A stretch of 64,000 nucleotides of DNA from Ruminococcaceae bacterium AM07-15 (lineage in GTDB: Bacteria; Bacillota; Clostridia; Oscillospirales; Butyricicoccaceae). Below are positions 14,758 through 23,874 of this stretch, in pieces; the stretch's first letter is position 1; each line of letters starts with the position of its first letter. Under the pieces are notes generated by a model, which was given only the letters and a program-made list of their open reading frames with translations, did no database searches and had not been told where the DNA came from. A program made the position numbers and the translations under genes. The stretch spans positions 7,825-71,824 of the forward strand of contig QUDE01000017.1 in NCBI GenBank assembly GCA_003477405.1, given 5' to 3'.

Positions 14758-16242
14758 ATGAAAAAGGCTCGGAAATTTTTGCTCAACACCTTGATTCTCA
14801 CCGCCACATCCCTGTTCCTGCGCACTCTGGGCATGGGATTTTCGGTATACATCTCCAACAAGATCGGTGCGGAAGGGATGGGCATCTATCAGCTCCTGCT
14901 GTCCATCTATTCCTTCGGCGTCACCCTGTCGCTGGCCGGGGTGAGTCTGGCCACCACTCGCCTGGTGACCGAACAGCTGACCCGCTCCTCCGCCCAGGGA
15001 GCCCGACGGGCCGTGTTCCGCTGTTTTCTTTACAGCCTCGCAGGGAGCCTACTGGCGGCCTGTCTGCTCTTTTTGGGCGCAGAGCCTATTACCGACGCCT
15101 GGTTCCACGGGAAGATCTCTCCCCTGCCTCTGCGTCTTTTGGCCTTGAGCCTTCCCTTTATGGCCGGAGCCGCCGCTTACAGTGGGTATTTCACCGCTGT
15201 GCGACGAGTGGCCAAGGGCGCCGCGGCCCAGGTACTGGAACAACTGAGCCACATGGGCATCACTGTGGCCCTTTTCACCTGGATAGCGCCCCAAGGGTTG
15301 GAACCGGCCTGCCTGGCCCTGGTCATCGGTGGAGCTTTATCGGAAGTTTGCTCCTTTTTCTGCCTTCTTATACTCTATCGTCTGGACAGCCGCCGTCTCA
15401 CCGGTTCTGCTCCAGCCAACGGCCCTGCTCTGCATCAGATTCTTTCCATCTGTCTGCCGGTGGGCCTCAGCTCCCTGGTGCGCTCGGCCATCAACACCGC
15501 CAAGCAGGTGATGGTGCCCCTGGGGCTGGAACGCTACGGCCTGTCCTGCCAAACAGCACTGGCCCAGTATGGACTGATCCGAGGCATGGCCATGCCCATT
15601 CTCCAGTTTCCCTCTGCTCTTTTGGCTTCCTTCAGCGCCCTGCTCATCCCAGAGCTGGCCGAAGACCACATCCAGGGCCGCCGGGGCCATATCCGCTATA
15701 TCGTCACCCGGATCTTCCGCCTGTCCCTGCTTTTTTCCATCGGCGTCTGCGGCATCCTGCTGTTTTATGCCCAGGACATCAGCCTGGCCATTTACCAGGA
15801 CCCTCAGGTGGCCCACTTTCTCCGCATCCTCAGCCCCATTGTAATGATCATGTATCTGGACGACATTGTGGACGCCATGCTCAAGGCCATGGACAAACAA
15901 AGCCATCTGGCCCGGATCAACATCGCCGAGGCTCTGCTTTCCCTGGGCCTGCTGACTCTTCTGCTTCCTTCCACCGGAATCTATGGCTATCTGCTGTGCC
16001 TGTTTTTCAGCGAGATCTTCAACGGCACTTTGAGTATCCGCTGCCTGCAGGACACCGCCGGTTTTTCTCTCCAGTGGAAAAAATGGATTTTAGGCCCGGC
16101 CCTCTGCATGGCCTGCTCCTGCTTCACCATACGCCTGCTGATTCCCGCCTCTTTCATACCGGCCATTCTGTTCACCGGACTTTTTTATATTTTTCTTCTT
16201 TTCCTCACCGGGCACCTGACCCGGGAAGACCTGCGGGTATAG
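14758..16242 (+). CDS. SpoVB/MurJ-like polysaccharide flippase (MOP superfamily)
   Basis: A 494-aa integral membrane protein with about fourteen hydrophobic segments. It belongs to the polysaccharide biosynthesis/MATE-like group that flips lipid-linked precursors, and resembles stage V sporulation protein B (LNTLILTATSLFLRTLGMGFSVYISNKIGAEGMGIYQLLLS is split here as residues 9-30 and 31-48). It starts at ATG 14758, 9 nt after a GGAGGGGG site that forms a small hairpin with the following CCCCC. It ends in a strong terminator. A role in spore cortex synthesis is inferred; sporulation of this strain is unproven. Confidence 0.82.
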   Translation: MKKARKFLLNTLILTATSLFLRTLGMGFSVYISNKIGAEGMGIYQLLLSIYSFGVTLSLAGVSLATTRLVTEQLTRSSAQGARRAVFRCFLYSLAGSLLAACLLFLGAEPITDAWFHGKISPLPLRLLALSLPFMAGAAAYSGYFTAVRRVAKGAAAQVLEQLSHMGITVALFTWIAPQGLEPACLALVIGGALSEVCSFFCLLILYRLDSRRLTGSAPANGPALHQILSICLPVGLSSLVRSAINTAKQVMVPLGLERYGLSCQTALAQYGLIRGMAMPILQFPSALLASFSALLIPELAEDHIQGRRGHIRYIVTRIFRLSLLFSIGVCGILLFYAQDISLAIYQDPQVAHFLRILSPIVMIMYLDDIVDAMLKAMDKQSHLARINIAEALLSLGLLTLLLPSTGIYGYLLCLFFSEIFNGTLSIRCLQDTAGFSLQWKKWILGPALCMACSCFTIRLLIPASFIPAILFTGLFYIFLLFLTGHLTREDLRV

Positions 16243-16255
16243 AAAAAAATAAAAA

Positions 16256-16287
16256 AGCACCGCATCCCAAGGATGCGGTGCTTTTTT
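16256..16287 (+). terminator. Terminator after the SpoVB-like gene
   Basis: AGCACCGCATCC-3 nt-GGATGCGGTGCT followed by TTTTTT. An A run precedes it, so it can also end the tRNA transcript arriving from the other strand. Confidence 0.92.
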
Positions 16288-16290
16288 CCA

Positions 16291-16367
16291 TGGTGGAGAC
16301 AGTTGGGCTCGAACCAACGACCTCTCGCGTGTGAGGCGAACGCTCTAACCAGCTGAGCTATGCCTCC
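16291..16367 (-). tRNA. tRNA-Val(CAC)
   Basis: A 77-nt cloverleaf with encoded CCA: acceptor GGAGGCA/TGTCTCC, anticodon loop CTCACAC (anticodon CAC), T arm GTTGG-TTCGAGC-CCAAC. It is the last of three tRNAs on one minus-strand transcript. Confidence 0.95.
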
Positions 16368-16372
16368 ATGGA

Positions 16373-16447
16373 TGGTGACCCGTGCGAGAATCGAACTCGC
16401 GTTACCGCCGTGAAAGGGCGGTGTCTTAACCTCTTGACCAACGGGCC
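16373..16447 (-). tRNA. tRNA-Glu(TTC)
   Basis: A 75-nt cloverleaf with encoded CCA: starts GGCCCGT, anticodon stem CCGCC/GGCGG with loop CTTTCAC (anticodon TTC). It is the middle gene of the three-tRNA cluster. Confidence 0.96.
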
Positions 16448-16452
16448 GAAAA

Positions 16453-16529
16453 TGGTAGCGGCAGTGGGACTTGAACCTACGACCGTTCGGGTATGAACCG
16501 AATGCTCTAGCCAGCTGAGCTATGCCGCC
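16453..16529 (-). tRNA. tRNA-Met(CAT), elongator type
   Basis: A 77-nt cloverleaf with encoded CCA: acceptor GGCGGCA/TGCCGCT, anticodon stem TTCGG/CCGAA with loop TTCATAC (anticodon CAT). The first acceptor pair is G-T in this reading and the anticodon stem lacks the three G-C pairs of initiator tRNA, so elongator Met is favoured. A lysidine-modified Ile tRNA cannot be excluded by eye. Confidence 0.9.
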
Positions 16530-16585
16530 ATTTCTTCACTCGCTGCCGTTCGCTGTGAAGCTGTGAAGCGTGGCGAGCAAGACAT

Positions 16586-16614
16586 ATTATAGGGCCACCT
16601 CCCCGAAAAGTCAA
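16586..16614 (-). promoter_or_regulatory. Promoter of the tRNA Met-Glu-Val cluster
   Basis: TTGACT, 17-nt spacer, TATAAT on the minus strand, about 57 nt before the first tRNA. Confidence 0.85.
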
Positions 16615-16678
16615 CCCCTTTTTCGAAATTTTTTCAAAAAAGTTTTTTCTGGTCATTTTTGGGAGATTGGCGCGGAGA

Positions 16679-17473
16679 TTACATCATCCGCGCCGTGTAA
16701 TAAACTGCCATCAGAAACAGCACAGCGGCCACGGCATACATGGCATAATAACCCACGCTGCCGCCCAGGAAAAAGGCCGCCAGAAGCAGCACAGCCCCCA
16801 CCACGGCCACAGTGGCCACAAGGGCGTGCTTGGTGTCATGGTTAAAGACGGTGATAGACACCTTGCCCCATTTCAGCCGACCCCGATTGGAACGGGTCGC
16901 AAGGTAGAGTCCTTCCAGCGCGGCGCATACCACCAGTCCCAGCGCCAGGAAAACGCCGGTGGTGCTGGAAAAGCTGTTGCTGACAGCGCTCTTGGCCACC
17001 AGCCACAGGAAAGCGGCCTGAAGGGTCATGGCTGTGGCAATGGTAAAGAACTCCCGGGGATATACACTATAGATCAAATAAAGGATTGCCCAAACAGGAA
17101 TGATGACATAGAGAGCCCGCAAAGCCTGCTGCGGCCCGAAATCCACCATCAGATAACCGCACAGGGACAAAAGCAGGCCCAGCATCAAAAGGCCGTTGCC
17201 GTTGAACAGGGTGGTGCTTTTATAGGTGCCTTTGGCCAGCTGCCGTCCTGTGAGGACCAGACCGGCCAGGGCCAGAACCAATCCCGCCCAGATGCTGCCC
17301 TGGGCCACTCCCAGCGCGGTGGTAAAGGAAGAGGCATAGCTCAAACCATTTTTCAGATAGGTAGCAAAGATCAAAAGCAGGATACCGCCGGCAAAAACCG
17401 TCAGTACCCGGTTGGTCACATAATCGCTCTCCTGGGCGGCCGTACGCCGCGCCTTATTCTCTGTCTTTTTCAA
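16679..17473 (-). CDS. Multi-pass membrane protein downstream of rsmE, unknown function
   Basis: A 264-aa hydrophobic protein with about eight predicted membrane helices (for example VLTVFAGGILLLIFATYL and WAGLVLALAGLVLTGRQL) and a short charged N-terminus. The likely start is TTG at 17473, preceded by GGAGAG and 5 nt after the rsmE stop; an ATG upstream would lie deep inside rsmE. I recognise no family. Its position fits translational coupling to rsmE, but no functional link is evident. Confidence 0.7.
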   Translation of the reverse strand: MKKTENKARRTAAQESDYVTNRVLTVFAGGILLLIFATYLKNGLSYASSFTTALGVAQGSIWAGLVLALAGLVLTGRQLAKGTYKSTTLFNGNGLLMLGLLLSLCGYLMVDFGPQQALRALYVIIPVWAILYLIYSVYPREFFTIATAMTLQAAFLWLVAKSAVSNSFSSTTGVFLALGLVVCAALEGLYLATRSNRGRLKWGKVSITVFNHDTKHALVATVAVVGAVLLLAAFFLGGSVGYYAMYAVAAVLFLMAVYYTARMM

Positions 17474-17477
17474 GATC

Positions 17478-18224
17478 TCACTCTCCGATATCGAAATTTC
17501 CCGTTTGGTACATGATGGCGCACAAAGCGGCCAAAGGCGCCGTCTCACACCGAAGGATCCGAGGCCCGACGGACACAGAAGAAAGCCCTTTTTCCATGGC
17601 CAAGGCCGCTTCCTCCTGGCTGAAGCCGCCCTCGGGACCGGTGAGCACGGCGAAGGCGGAAAGCTGCTTATTGTCCTCCAGCAGCCGGGACAGGGATCGC
17701 TTATTCTCCTTTTCGTACAAAAGCAATGGACAGGGGCTTTGGGCCATCTCCTCCACCGCCTGGGCAAAATCCATCACCGGCCCTACCTGCACCACACGGC
17801 CCCGCAAAGACTGTTTGCAGGCTTCCAGGGCAATTTTATTCATCCGGGCCAGCTTTTTCTCCCGCTCCTTTTCCGGCAGCTTGACCACGCAATAACGGGA
17901 CAGCACCGGTACGATGCGAAAGACCCCCAGCTCCACGGCCTTTTGGATCAGCAGATCAAACCGTTCTCCCTTGGACAAACCGGCATACAGCGTCACCTGA
18001 ATACGAGGCTCTGTGCGGTTGGGAAAGCGGTCTGTGATGCGGGCCTTCACTCCCTGGGGAGACGCTTCCAGAATACAGGCCTCATAATCCATGCCCTCTC
18101 CATCGCAGAGGGACAAGCTGTCCCCTTCCCGACGGCGAAGCACACGGCTGATATGGGCGCTGTCCTCGGAAGAAAGCTGCACCGTGTCACCGCTGATATC
18201 CTGACGGTTGATAAAAAAACGCAC
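17478..18224 (-). CDS. rsmE: 16S rRNA (uracil1498-N3)-methyltransferase
   Basis: A 248-aa SPOUT-fold methyltransferase that modifies U1498 of 16S rRNA. It has an N-terminal PUA-like part (SSEDSAHISRVLRRREGD) and the C-terminal knot with VLTGPEGGFSQEEAALA and LGPRILRCETA-like SVGPRILRCETAPLAALC. The start is GTG at 18224 with GGAGG upstream. It lies downstream of prmA, a common clostridial pairing, but also has its own promoter-like sequence in the 122-nt gap. Confidence 0.94.
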   Translation of the reverse strand: MRFFINRQDISGDTVQLSSEDSAHISRVLRRREGDSLSLCDGEGMDYEACILEASPQGVKARITDRFPNRTEPRIQVTLYAGLSKGERFDLLIQKAVELGVFRIVPVLSRYCVVKLPEKEREKKLARMNKIALEACKQSLRGRVVQVGPVMDFAQAVEEMAQSPCPLLLYEKENKRSLSRLLEDNKQLSAFAVLTGPEGGFSQEEAALAMEKGLSSVSVGPRILRCETAPLAALCAIMYQTGNFDIGE

Positions 18225-18269
18225 GGCGGCCCTCCTCTTCTCTTATCTTTGTTAGAAGCAGTATCTATT

Positions 18270-18298
18270 ATTTTATCAAAAACTTTCCAACTTGTCCA
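18270..18298 (-). promoter_or_regulatory. Possible rsmE promoter
   Basis: TGGACA, 17-nt spacer, TAAAAT on the minus strand; each hexamer differs from consensus at one position. It lies 46 nt before the GTG start. Confidence 0.6.
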
Positions 18299-18346
18299 GT
18301 GACAAAGCTTTTTCCTCACTGAAAGAGGGAAAAATTTTCACCTTGT

Positions 18347-19321
18347 TCACACCTTTTTCCCTAAGTGGAGCATCGTCCAGCCCTCCCGGCTTTTGCGGTT
18401 TTTTACCAACATTCCCTCTTTTTCGTAAGCCTCCAGCACTTCGTCTCCCCGCTCATCAATGATGCCGGAAAGCAGAAGGTCGCCCTCTTCCTCCAAAAAG
18501 CGGCACAGGTGGGGCGCCATGGCGATGAGCACATCGGATACGATGTTGGCCGTGATGATCCCATAGCGATGCTCCGCCAGCTGCCGGTACATGGCCTCAT
18601 CCTGGAGAAAATCCCCTTGCAGCAAAGTGCAGCGCTCTTTCTCCAAGCCGTTTTTCTCCATGTTCTCCAAGGTGGTGCGGATGGCGTTTTCTTCCACATC
18701 GCAGGCAAGCCCTTCCCGGGCCCCCAGCAACAGCGCGGCAATGGCCAGAATACCGCTGCCGCAGCCGGCATCCAGCAGCATCCGCCCTTCCAGATCCATT
18801 CCCTCCAGCTCTTCCAGGCACAGGCGGGTGGTGGCATGGCTTCCGGTGCCAAAGCTGCTGGCCGGGTCCATCACCAGCACCTTCTGCTCTTCTTCCGGCT
18901 GGGCTTCCTCCCAGGAGGGCCGCACCAGCAGCCGAGGGCCTACCACAAAGGGCTTATAATATTGTTTCCAGTTGTTTTCCCAATCTTCGCTGCGCACAGG
19001 ACGCACGGTCATGGAAAGGCTGCCCAAGGCTTCTTCTCCCTGGCTTTTCAGCTGCTCCACCCGCTGACGGGCTTCGGCCAAAGAAAGCTGCCCATCTTCG
19101 CTGTCCTCCAGATAGAAGCGCAGCGTAACCCCCGTCTGATCGCTCTTCCGGGCCACCAGCCGCTCGTCGATATAATCCCAGCGAGGGGAAGGGGCATCCA
19201 GCAGATCCTGCACATCCTGGGGATCGTCGATGACAAACCCCTGCGCCACATCCTCCAGCACGGCCGTCAGCTCTTCGGCCCCGGGGCGAGTGGTCTCGAT
19301 GGAAACTTCTGTGTAATCCAT
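18347..19321 (-). CDS. prmA: Ribosomal protein L11 methyltransferase
   Basis: A 324-aa SAM-dependent enzyme that methylates ribosomal protein L11. The N-terminal substrate domain spans about residues 1-120. DPASSFGTGSHATT (the PrmA DPGxAFGTGxHxTT signature) and LLDAGCGSGILAIAAL (SAM motif I) lie in the middle, followed by ANIVSDVLI in place of the usual ANILxxVL. I chose the ATG at 19321 (AGGAAG upstream) over an upstream in-frame ATG. It is the first gene of the prmA-rsmE unit. Confidence 0.94.
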   Translation of the reverse strand: MDYTEVSIETTRPGAEELTAVLEDVAQGFVIDDPQDVQDLLDAPSPRWDYIDERLVARKSDQTGVTLRFYLEDSEDGQLSLAEARQRVEQLKSQGEEALGSLSMTVRPVRSEDWENNWKQYYKPFVVGPRLLVRPSWEEAQPEEEQKVLVMDPASSFGTGSHATTRLCLEELEGMDLEGRMLLDAGCGSGILAIAALLLGAREGLACDVEENAIRTTLENMEKNGLEKERCTLLQGDFLQDEAMYRQLAEHRYGIITANIVSDVLIAMAPHLCRFLEEEGDLLLSGIIDERGDEVLEAYEKEGMLVKNRKSREGWTMLHLGKKV

Positions 19322-19441
19322 ATGCTTCTTCCTATCTTTCTTTTTTGACTCCAAATTTATTAGACGGAGAAAATGGGCATTTTGTTTCCTTTTCGGAATA
19401 TTTTCTTGCTTTTTCCATTTTCCTCACTTTTTTACACCCCG

Positions 19442-19450
19442 ATTATACCA
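19442..19450 (-). promoter_or_regulatory. Extended -10 promoter for prmA
   Basis: TGGTATAAT on the minus strand (TGn extension plus TATAAT). No good -35 is visible. It lies 120 nt upstream of prmA. Confidence 0.5.
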
Positions 19451-19493
19451 CGCTCCGGACAAAAAGAAAACTCCCTCTCCCCCTCCAAATCCC

Positions 19494-19522
19494 TTGCGGT
19501 TTTTCCTTTATTGTATTATACT
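19494..19522 (+). promoter_or_regulatory. Promoter of the stalk-domain protein gene
   Basis: TTGCGG, 17-nt spacer, TATACT, ending 46 nt before the start codon. Confidence 0.65.
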
Positions 19523-19568
19523 GTGCCCATAGGGAAAGGCTCATTTTCATCAAAAAGGAGGAAATGAT

Positions 19569-21014
19569 ATGAATCGTATGCTGAAAAAGTCTTTGGCTTT
19601 GGTCATGGCTCTGGTTATGGTCTTTTCCATCGCTGCTGTGGCCGCCCCCGCCGCTTCCGATGTACAGGTCACTGTGCTGGTAGACGGCAAAGCTCTCACC
19701 TTTACCGATGCCACTCCTCAACTGAAGGATGACCGGACCTATGTGCCTTATCGGGCCGTGTTCGAAGCCCTGGGCGCTGAGGTGGCCTTTGACGGCGCCA
19801 CCCGCACTGTCACCGCTCAGCGGGACGATACCCAGGTTTCTTTTGTTCTGGGCACAACCCAGGTGACCGTCACGGAAAACGGTGAGACCCAGACAGTGGC
19901 CACCGACGCCGCTCCTTACATCGACCCCAACACCGACCGCACCATGGTTCCCGTTCGCTTTGCTGCTCAGGCTCTGGGCTGCATGGTAGGCTGGGATCAG
20001 GAAACCAAGACGGTCAATGTCATCGATGTGGATGCCCTCAAGGCCGCTTACAAGGATAAGTTCCAGCTGATGGAGCGTGCTTCCAAGGAAATGCAGGAAG
20101 CAATGCCCAAGGAGATGTCTTTCTCCGGCAAGCTGAACATGGAGCTGTCTGTCACAGACACCGGCACCACCTATCCCGTTTCCATCACCGGCACTGTCAC
20201 CGGCGGCATGAATGAGGATGCAGCCAACATGAAGGCCAATCTGTCCCTGGATCTGACCAAGCTGCTGGACGAATCCTCCATGACAGCGGAAGAATACCAG
20301 CAGGCTGTCCAGCTCATGGCTGCTCTGAAGAATGTGGAAATCAACTACATCATCAACATGAAAACCGGCATGATCTATCTGAACATGCCCGTTCTGGCTC
20401 AGCTGGAGCCCTCTTTCCAGGCCGATGCTTGGTATTCCCTGTCTCTCAATGAGATCTATCAGCAGATCCTGGGCATGGATGTGGACTTTGCCACTCTGAT
20501 GACTCAGAGCCAGGAGATGTCCATTGTGGACGCTCTGATGATGGCGGCCGACATGGTCAAGGATGCCCCCGATGCCTACACTCAGGTGGTCACCATGCTG
20601 AGCACCTGCGAAAGCATCCTGGGCGACAAGGCCTTCACCAAGAACGGCAATGTGTACACTTCCAACTTTGATTTCTCCCAGAATGGCCAGAGTGTGGGCC
20701 TCAAGATGACCCTCACTGAGACCAACGGCAAGATCTCTGCCATGACAATGGATCTGACCGCTGCCGCAGAAGGCATGGAAATTTCCATGAAGATGGCGGA
20801 AAGCGCCAAGAATTCCACACTGTCCTTCTCTCTGTCCGGCGATGCCTTTACCGGCGAGCCCCTGGAAATGAAGATGGACCTGTCCATGGATTACAGTGAA
20901 CTCACCGGCACTCTGCTCACCGAGCCTGCGGCCGGTTCCACTGTGTATGACCTGATGGAGATGTTGGGCGGCCAGATCCCCGAACTTCCCACCGAAGAAG
21001 TTCCCGCCGCCTAA
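19569..21014 (+). CDS. Exported stalk-domain (copper amine oxidase N-terminal-like) protein
   Basis: A 481-aa secreted protein. A signal peptide spans residues 1 to about 28 (KKSLALVMALVMVFSIAAVAAPAAS). It is followed by a copper amine oxidase N-terminal/stalk domain at about 33-155, with VLVDGKALTFTDATPQLKDD, RTYVPYRAVFEALGAEV and RTMVPVRFAAQALG. The remaining 320 residues are Met-, Thr- and Ser-rich repeat-like sequence, with no catalytic motif I recognise. Stalk domains occur in clostridial surface proteins, so a cell-wall or scaffold role is inferred. GGAGG precedes the ATG. The gene is alone on its transcript. Confidence 0.83.
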   Translation: MNRMLKKSLALVMALVMVFSIAAVAAPAASDVQVTVLVDGKALTFTDATPQLKDDRTYVPYRAVFEALGAEVAFDGATRTVTAQRDDTQVSFVLGTTQVTVTENGETQTVATDAAPYIDPNTDRTMVPVRFAAQALGCMVGWDQETKTVNVIDVDALKAAYKDKFQLMERASKEMQEAMPKEMSFSGKLNMELSVTDTGTTYPVSITGTVTGGMNEDAANMKANLSLDLTKLLDESSMTAEEYQQAVQLMAALKNVEINYIINMKTGMIYLNMPVLAQLEPSFQADAWYSLSLNEIYQQILGMDVDFATLMTQSQEMSIVDALMMAADMVKDAPDAYTQVVTMLSTCESILGDKAFTKNGNVYTSNFDFSQNGQSVGLKMTLTETNGKISAMTMDLTAAAEGMEISMKMAESAKNSTLSFSLSGDAFTGEPLEMKMDLSMDYSELTGTLLTEPAAGSTVYDLMEMLGGQIPELPTEEVPAA

Positions 21015-21083
21015 ATACCCCTTCTGAAAAACGAAAAAAGGGCATTTTCCTATGCTGTTTCTCCAGTGGATGCAGCAAATAAC

Positions 21084-21123
21084 AAAAGACGGACGAAGAA
21101 AATTCTTCGTCCGTCTTTTTTCT
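21084..21123. terminator. Bidirectional terminator
   Basis: AGACGGACGAAGAA-AA-TTCTTCGTCCGTCT flanked by A and T runs, between the converging stalk-domain and M20 genes. Confidence 0.93.
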
Positions 21124-21137
21124 TCTTTGTCAGCCCA

Positions 21138-22295
21138 TCACAGGCAAATCTTCTCCATTGCGGCATAATAGGCATCGCCCACCCGGGCCATGGAGTGGAT
21201 GTCAATGCGTTCGTCGATCTGATGAGCCATGGTATCTTCTCCCGGCCCAAAGATCACGAAGGGACAGCCCAGAGCAGGCACTACCTGGGAAGCGTCGGTG
21301 TAGAAATACAGGCCCTTGCACACCGGCTCAATTCCGGCTTCCTTGCAGCAGTCTTTCACCAGACTTACAAACTGATGCTCTTCGGCCACTTCCACAGCCG
21401 GACGGTTGTTGAGCACTTCCATCTCCAGGTGCAGACCAGGGCAGGCCTCCATCATTTCCCGGCACAGTCCCTGGGCTTTTTCCAGAAGGGCATCGTGAGA
21501 CAGGCTGGGCAGTGTACGGATATCCAGCTCCATCACTGCATTGGCCGGGATCACATTGGTCATGATGCCCCCTTCCAGCCGAGTGACCGCCATCGTGGTA
21601 TGGTTCAGGCTGGGATGTGCTTCATCCACCGGCACCATGGCACGGAACCGGCGTTCCAGCTCCATCAGCTTTTCCACGCCATTGATACCAATCTCCGGAC
21701 GGGAACCGTGGGCCAACGCACCCACAGCGGAAAACCGCAGCCACAAAGCGCCCTTTTCACACAGACCGATATTTTCTGCCGAAGGCTCGGCCACCACCAG
21801 CGCACTGACATCCTTCAGCCAGCCGTTCTCAGAAAAAGCCAGGGCCCCTGTGCCATGGGCTTCCTCGTCTGCGGTAAAACACAGCCACAGATCCCGCTTG
21901 AGAGGCTGCCCTTTCTTCAGCAGAGCCAACGCGGCCTCAATCATAGACACCAGTCCACCCTTCATATCGGCGGTACCCCGGCCATAGATCACATCCCCTT
22001 CCCGCTGGGCGCTGAGAGGATCGCATTTCCACAGAGCAGGATCGCCGCAGGACACCGTATCCATATGCCCCATAAAGGCAAGGCCGCCTTCCGGACTCTC
22101 ACCGGGAATGCGCAGCGCCAGGCTGGCCCGGCCATGGCCATGATCGATCCACCGCTTTTCTACCGTATCGGGAAACAGATCGGCGATCATCTGTCCCAAC
22201 TTTTCCTCATTTCCCTCCGGCTGGCAGGTGTTGGTGGTCACCAATTTTTCCAGCAGAGCGGCGCAATCCTCCGCCCCTACAATGCCTTTGGCCAT
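21138..22295 (-). CDS. M20 family metallopeptidase (ArgE/DapE type)
   Basis: A 385-aa di-zinc amidohydrolase. Ligand motifs are MGHMDTV, GRGTADMKGG and ADEEAHGTG, with a lid domain in the middle and the final His in DTMAHQIDERI. It resembles succinyl-diaminopimelate desuccinylase and acetylornithine deacetylase, but subfamily and substrate cannot be fixed by eye. I chose the ATG at 22295 with AAGGAG upstream and discarded a 37-codon extension. It follows a GNAT gene after 88 nt that include a small GC hairpin. Confidence 0.9.
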   Translation of the reverse strand: MAKGIVGAEDCAALLEKLVTTNTCQPEGNEEKLGQMIADLFPDTVEKRWIDHGHGRASLALRIPGESPEGGLAFMGHMDTVSCGDPALWKCDPLSAQREGDVIYGRGTADMKGGLVSMIEAALALLKKGQPLKRDLWLCFTADEEAHGTGALAFSENGWLKDVSALVVAEPSAENIGLCEKGALWLRFSAVGALAHGSRPEIGINGVEKLMELERRFRAMVPVDEAHPSLNHTTMAVTRLEGGIMTNVIPANAVMELDIRTLPSLSHDALLEKAQGLCREMMEACPGLHLEMEVLNNRPAVEVAEEHQFVSLVKDCCKEAGIEPVCKGLYFYTDASQVVPALGCPFVIFGPGEDTMAHQIDERIDIHSMARVGDAYYAAMEKICL

Positions 22296-22383
22296 ATTTC
22301 TCCACTCCTTTTTCTTTTTCACAAAGGGGCCTCGGCCCCGCTGCCTCCCATGATACTCCCCCAAGAGAAAAATGTAAAGCAAA

Positions 22384-22968
22384 TCACCGTTTTTCCGGCG
22401 TCTCATACCGCAGATTTTCCCGGTACATCAGCGGCGTCATCAGCTGCCGGTAAAATCCATCCAAATGGCGGAGCAGTTCCTCCGGCTTCCAGCGCCCCGG
22501 CTGCCACAGGATTTCATAGAAAATTCCATAAAGCAGACAACGAAGGCCGGTATCCTCCATCCCCAGCCGCTGGTAAAATTCCACCCGACGGCGGCGCAGA
22601 AGCTCGTCTTCTTGGCGAGAGGCTTTTTCCGGGCTTTCCACTTCCGCCAGTATTCCGGCGGGATACCGGCGGGCGATCAGCGGAAAAAAGGCGCTGCCAT
22701 AGCCTTTTCCCCGACAGGTGGGAGCCATGGCATAGTAATCCAGCAGCGCACCACCCCGGCCATCCAAAGCCAGGAAGGCATACCCCACCTGCTCTTCTCC
22801 CCGCCAAAGCCCCAAACATTCGTATTTTCCCTGAGAGACAAATTTCAGCACCCGACGAAGAGGCCGCCGCTCAGCCGGTGGAAAATCCCACCTCATCCAC
22901 CTGCGATACACCTTCCGGATCTGCCCTTTTTTCATGGTTTTGACCTTCCAGGAGGTATTCAAATCCAT
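22384..22968 (-). CDS. GNAT family N-acetyltransferase
   Basis: A 194-aa protein with the GNAT fold. AMAPTCRGKGYGSAFFPLIARR at about residues 80-101 holds the acetyl-CoA pyrophosphate loop (R/QxxGxG/A pattern as RGKGYG), preceded by a strand with GYAFLALDGRGGALLDYY. The substrate is unknown. GGAG lies 6 nt before the ATG. It starts 27 nt after degV, so the two probably share a transcript. Confidence 0.83.
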   Translation of the reverse strand: MDLNTSWKVKTMKKGQIRKVYRRWMRWDFPPAERRPLRRVLKFVSQGKYECLGLWRGEEQVGYAFLALDGRGGALLDYYAMAPTCRGKGYGSAFFPLIARRYPAGILAEVESPEKASRQEDELLRRRRVEFYQRLGMEDTGLRCLLYGIFYEILWQPGRWKPEELLRHLDGFYRQLMTPLMYRENLRYETPEKR

Positions 22969-22995
22969 ATTTTTCTCCCAATCTCCTGTTTTCTT

Positions 22996-23838
22996 CTAGG
23001 CCTTTTTAATGAATGCAGCGCCTACGGCTCCCGGCCCTGCATGGGTGCCCACAGTGCTGCCGATCTCCGCCCAATCATACTGGGACACCGGCAATTTTTC
23101 CAGCACCTTCTGGGCAAACTTTCCACACAGTTCCGGTGCGGCGGTGTGACCGAACATCACCATGTGCTCCGGGTCCAGCCCTTCTGCTTCTATCCGGGAA
23201 ACGATCCAGTCCAGCGCCGGTCCCAGCCCCCGTACTTTTGCCACAGACTCCACTTTACCCTCCTGCACAGAGATCAGCGGCTTGATATTGAGCAGTCCGC
23301 CCAGAGCCGCAGCTGCGCCGGAAAGTCTGCCTCCCAAGCGGAGATACTTCAATGTATCCACAGCGGCATACAGACGCACCTTATGGCGCAGCTCCTCCAG
23401 CGCTGCTCCGATCTCCTGGGCGCTTTTCCCCGCATCCCGCATGGCCGCGGCTTCCCGCACCAGCAGTCCCAGACCAAAGGTAACCGTGCGGCTGTCCACC
23501 AGAACGATCCCCTCTTCTCCCAGCATCTGCTGGGCCACCCGGGCCGACTGGAAGGTGCCGCTCAGATCGGAAGAAAGGAAAATCCCCACCAGGGTATCTC
23601 CCTGCTCCCGGGCCGCACCGAAAACCTTTTCGAACACATCCGGGTTGATCTGAGCTGTTTGGGGCAGCTGCTGGCTTTCTTCCAGCTTGTTATAAAACTC
23701 CGCTGGGTTCATGGTGACGCCGTCCACAAACTCTTCCTCCCCAAAGCGGACGGTAAGCGGAATGACTTCCACGCCCAACTGCCGGGCCTGCTGCTGGGAT
23801 AAATCGCTGGTGCTATCGGTGAAAATGCGCACAGACAT
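22996..23838 (-). CDS. DegV family fatty acid-binding protein
   Basis: A 280-aa protein of the DegV family. It has the N-terminal signature RIFTDSTSDLS, the conserved SSDLSGTFQSAR (about 88-99) and a C-terminal H-containing FGHTAAPELC. DegV proteins bind a fatty acid; some (FakB) present it to the kinase FakA for phosphorylation and incorporation into phospholipid. It follows a MarR gene that carries a FabT-like operator, which supports a role in fatty acid handling. No fakA is in the window. Confidence 0.92.
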   Translation of the reverse strand: MSVRIFTDSTSDLSQQQARQLGVEVIPLTVRFGEEEFVDGVTMNPAEFYNKLEESQQLPQTAQINPDVFEKVFGAAREQGDTLVGIFLSSDLSGTFQSARVAQQMLGEEGIVLVDSRTVTFGLGLLVREAAAMRDAGKSAQEIGAALEELRHKVRLYAAVDTLKYLRLGGRLSGAAAALGGLLNIKPLISVQEGKVESVAKVRGLGPALDWIVSRIEAEGLDPEHMVMFGHTAAPELCGKFAQKVLEKLPVSQYDWAEIGSTVGTHAGPGAVGAAFIKKA

Positions 23839-23874
23839 AAAAATTCCCCTCTCTTTTCCACAATCAAAGCCTGT

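Noticed and set aside
21066..22943. 625-codon plus-strand frame opposite the M20 and GNAT genes
   Set aside because: It spans two unrelated genes and a terminator; low-complexity translation. Shadow.
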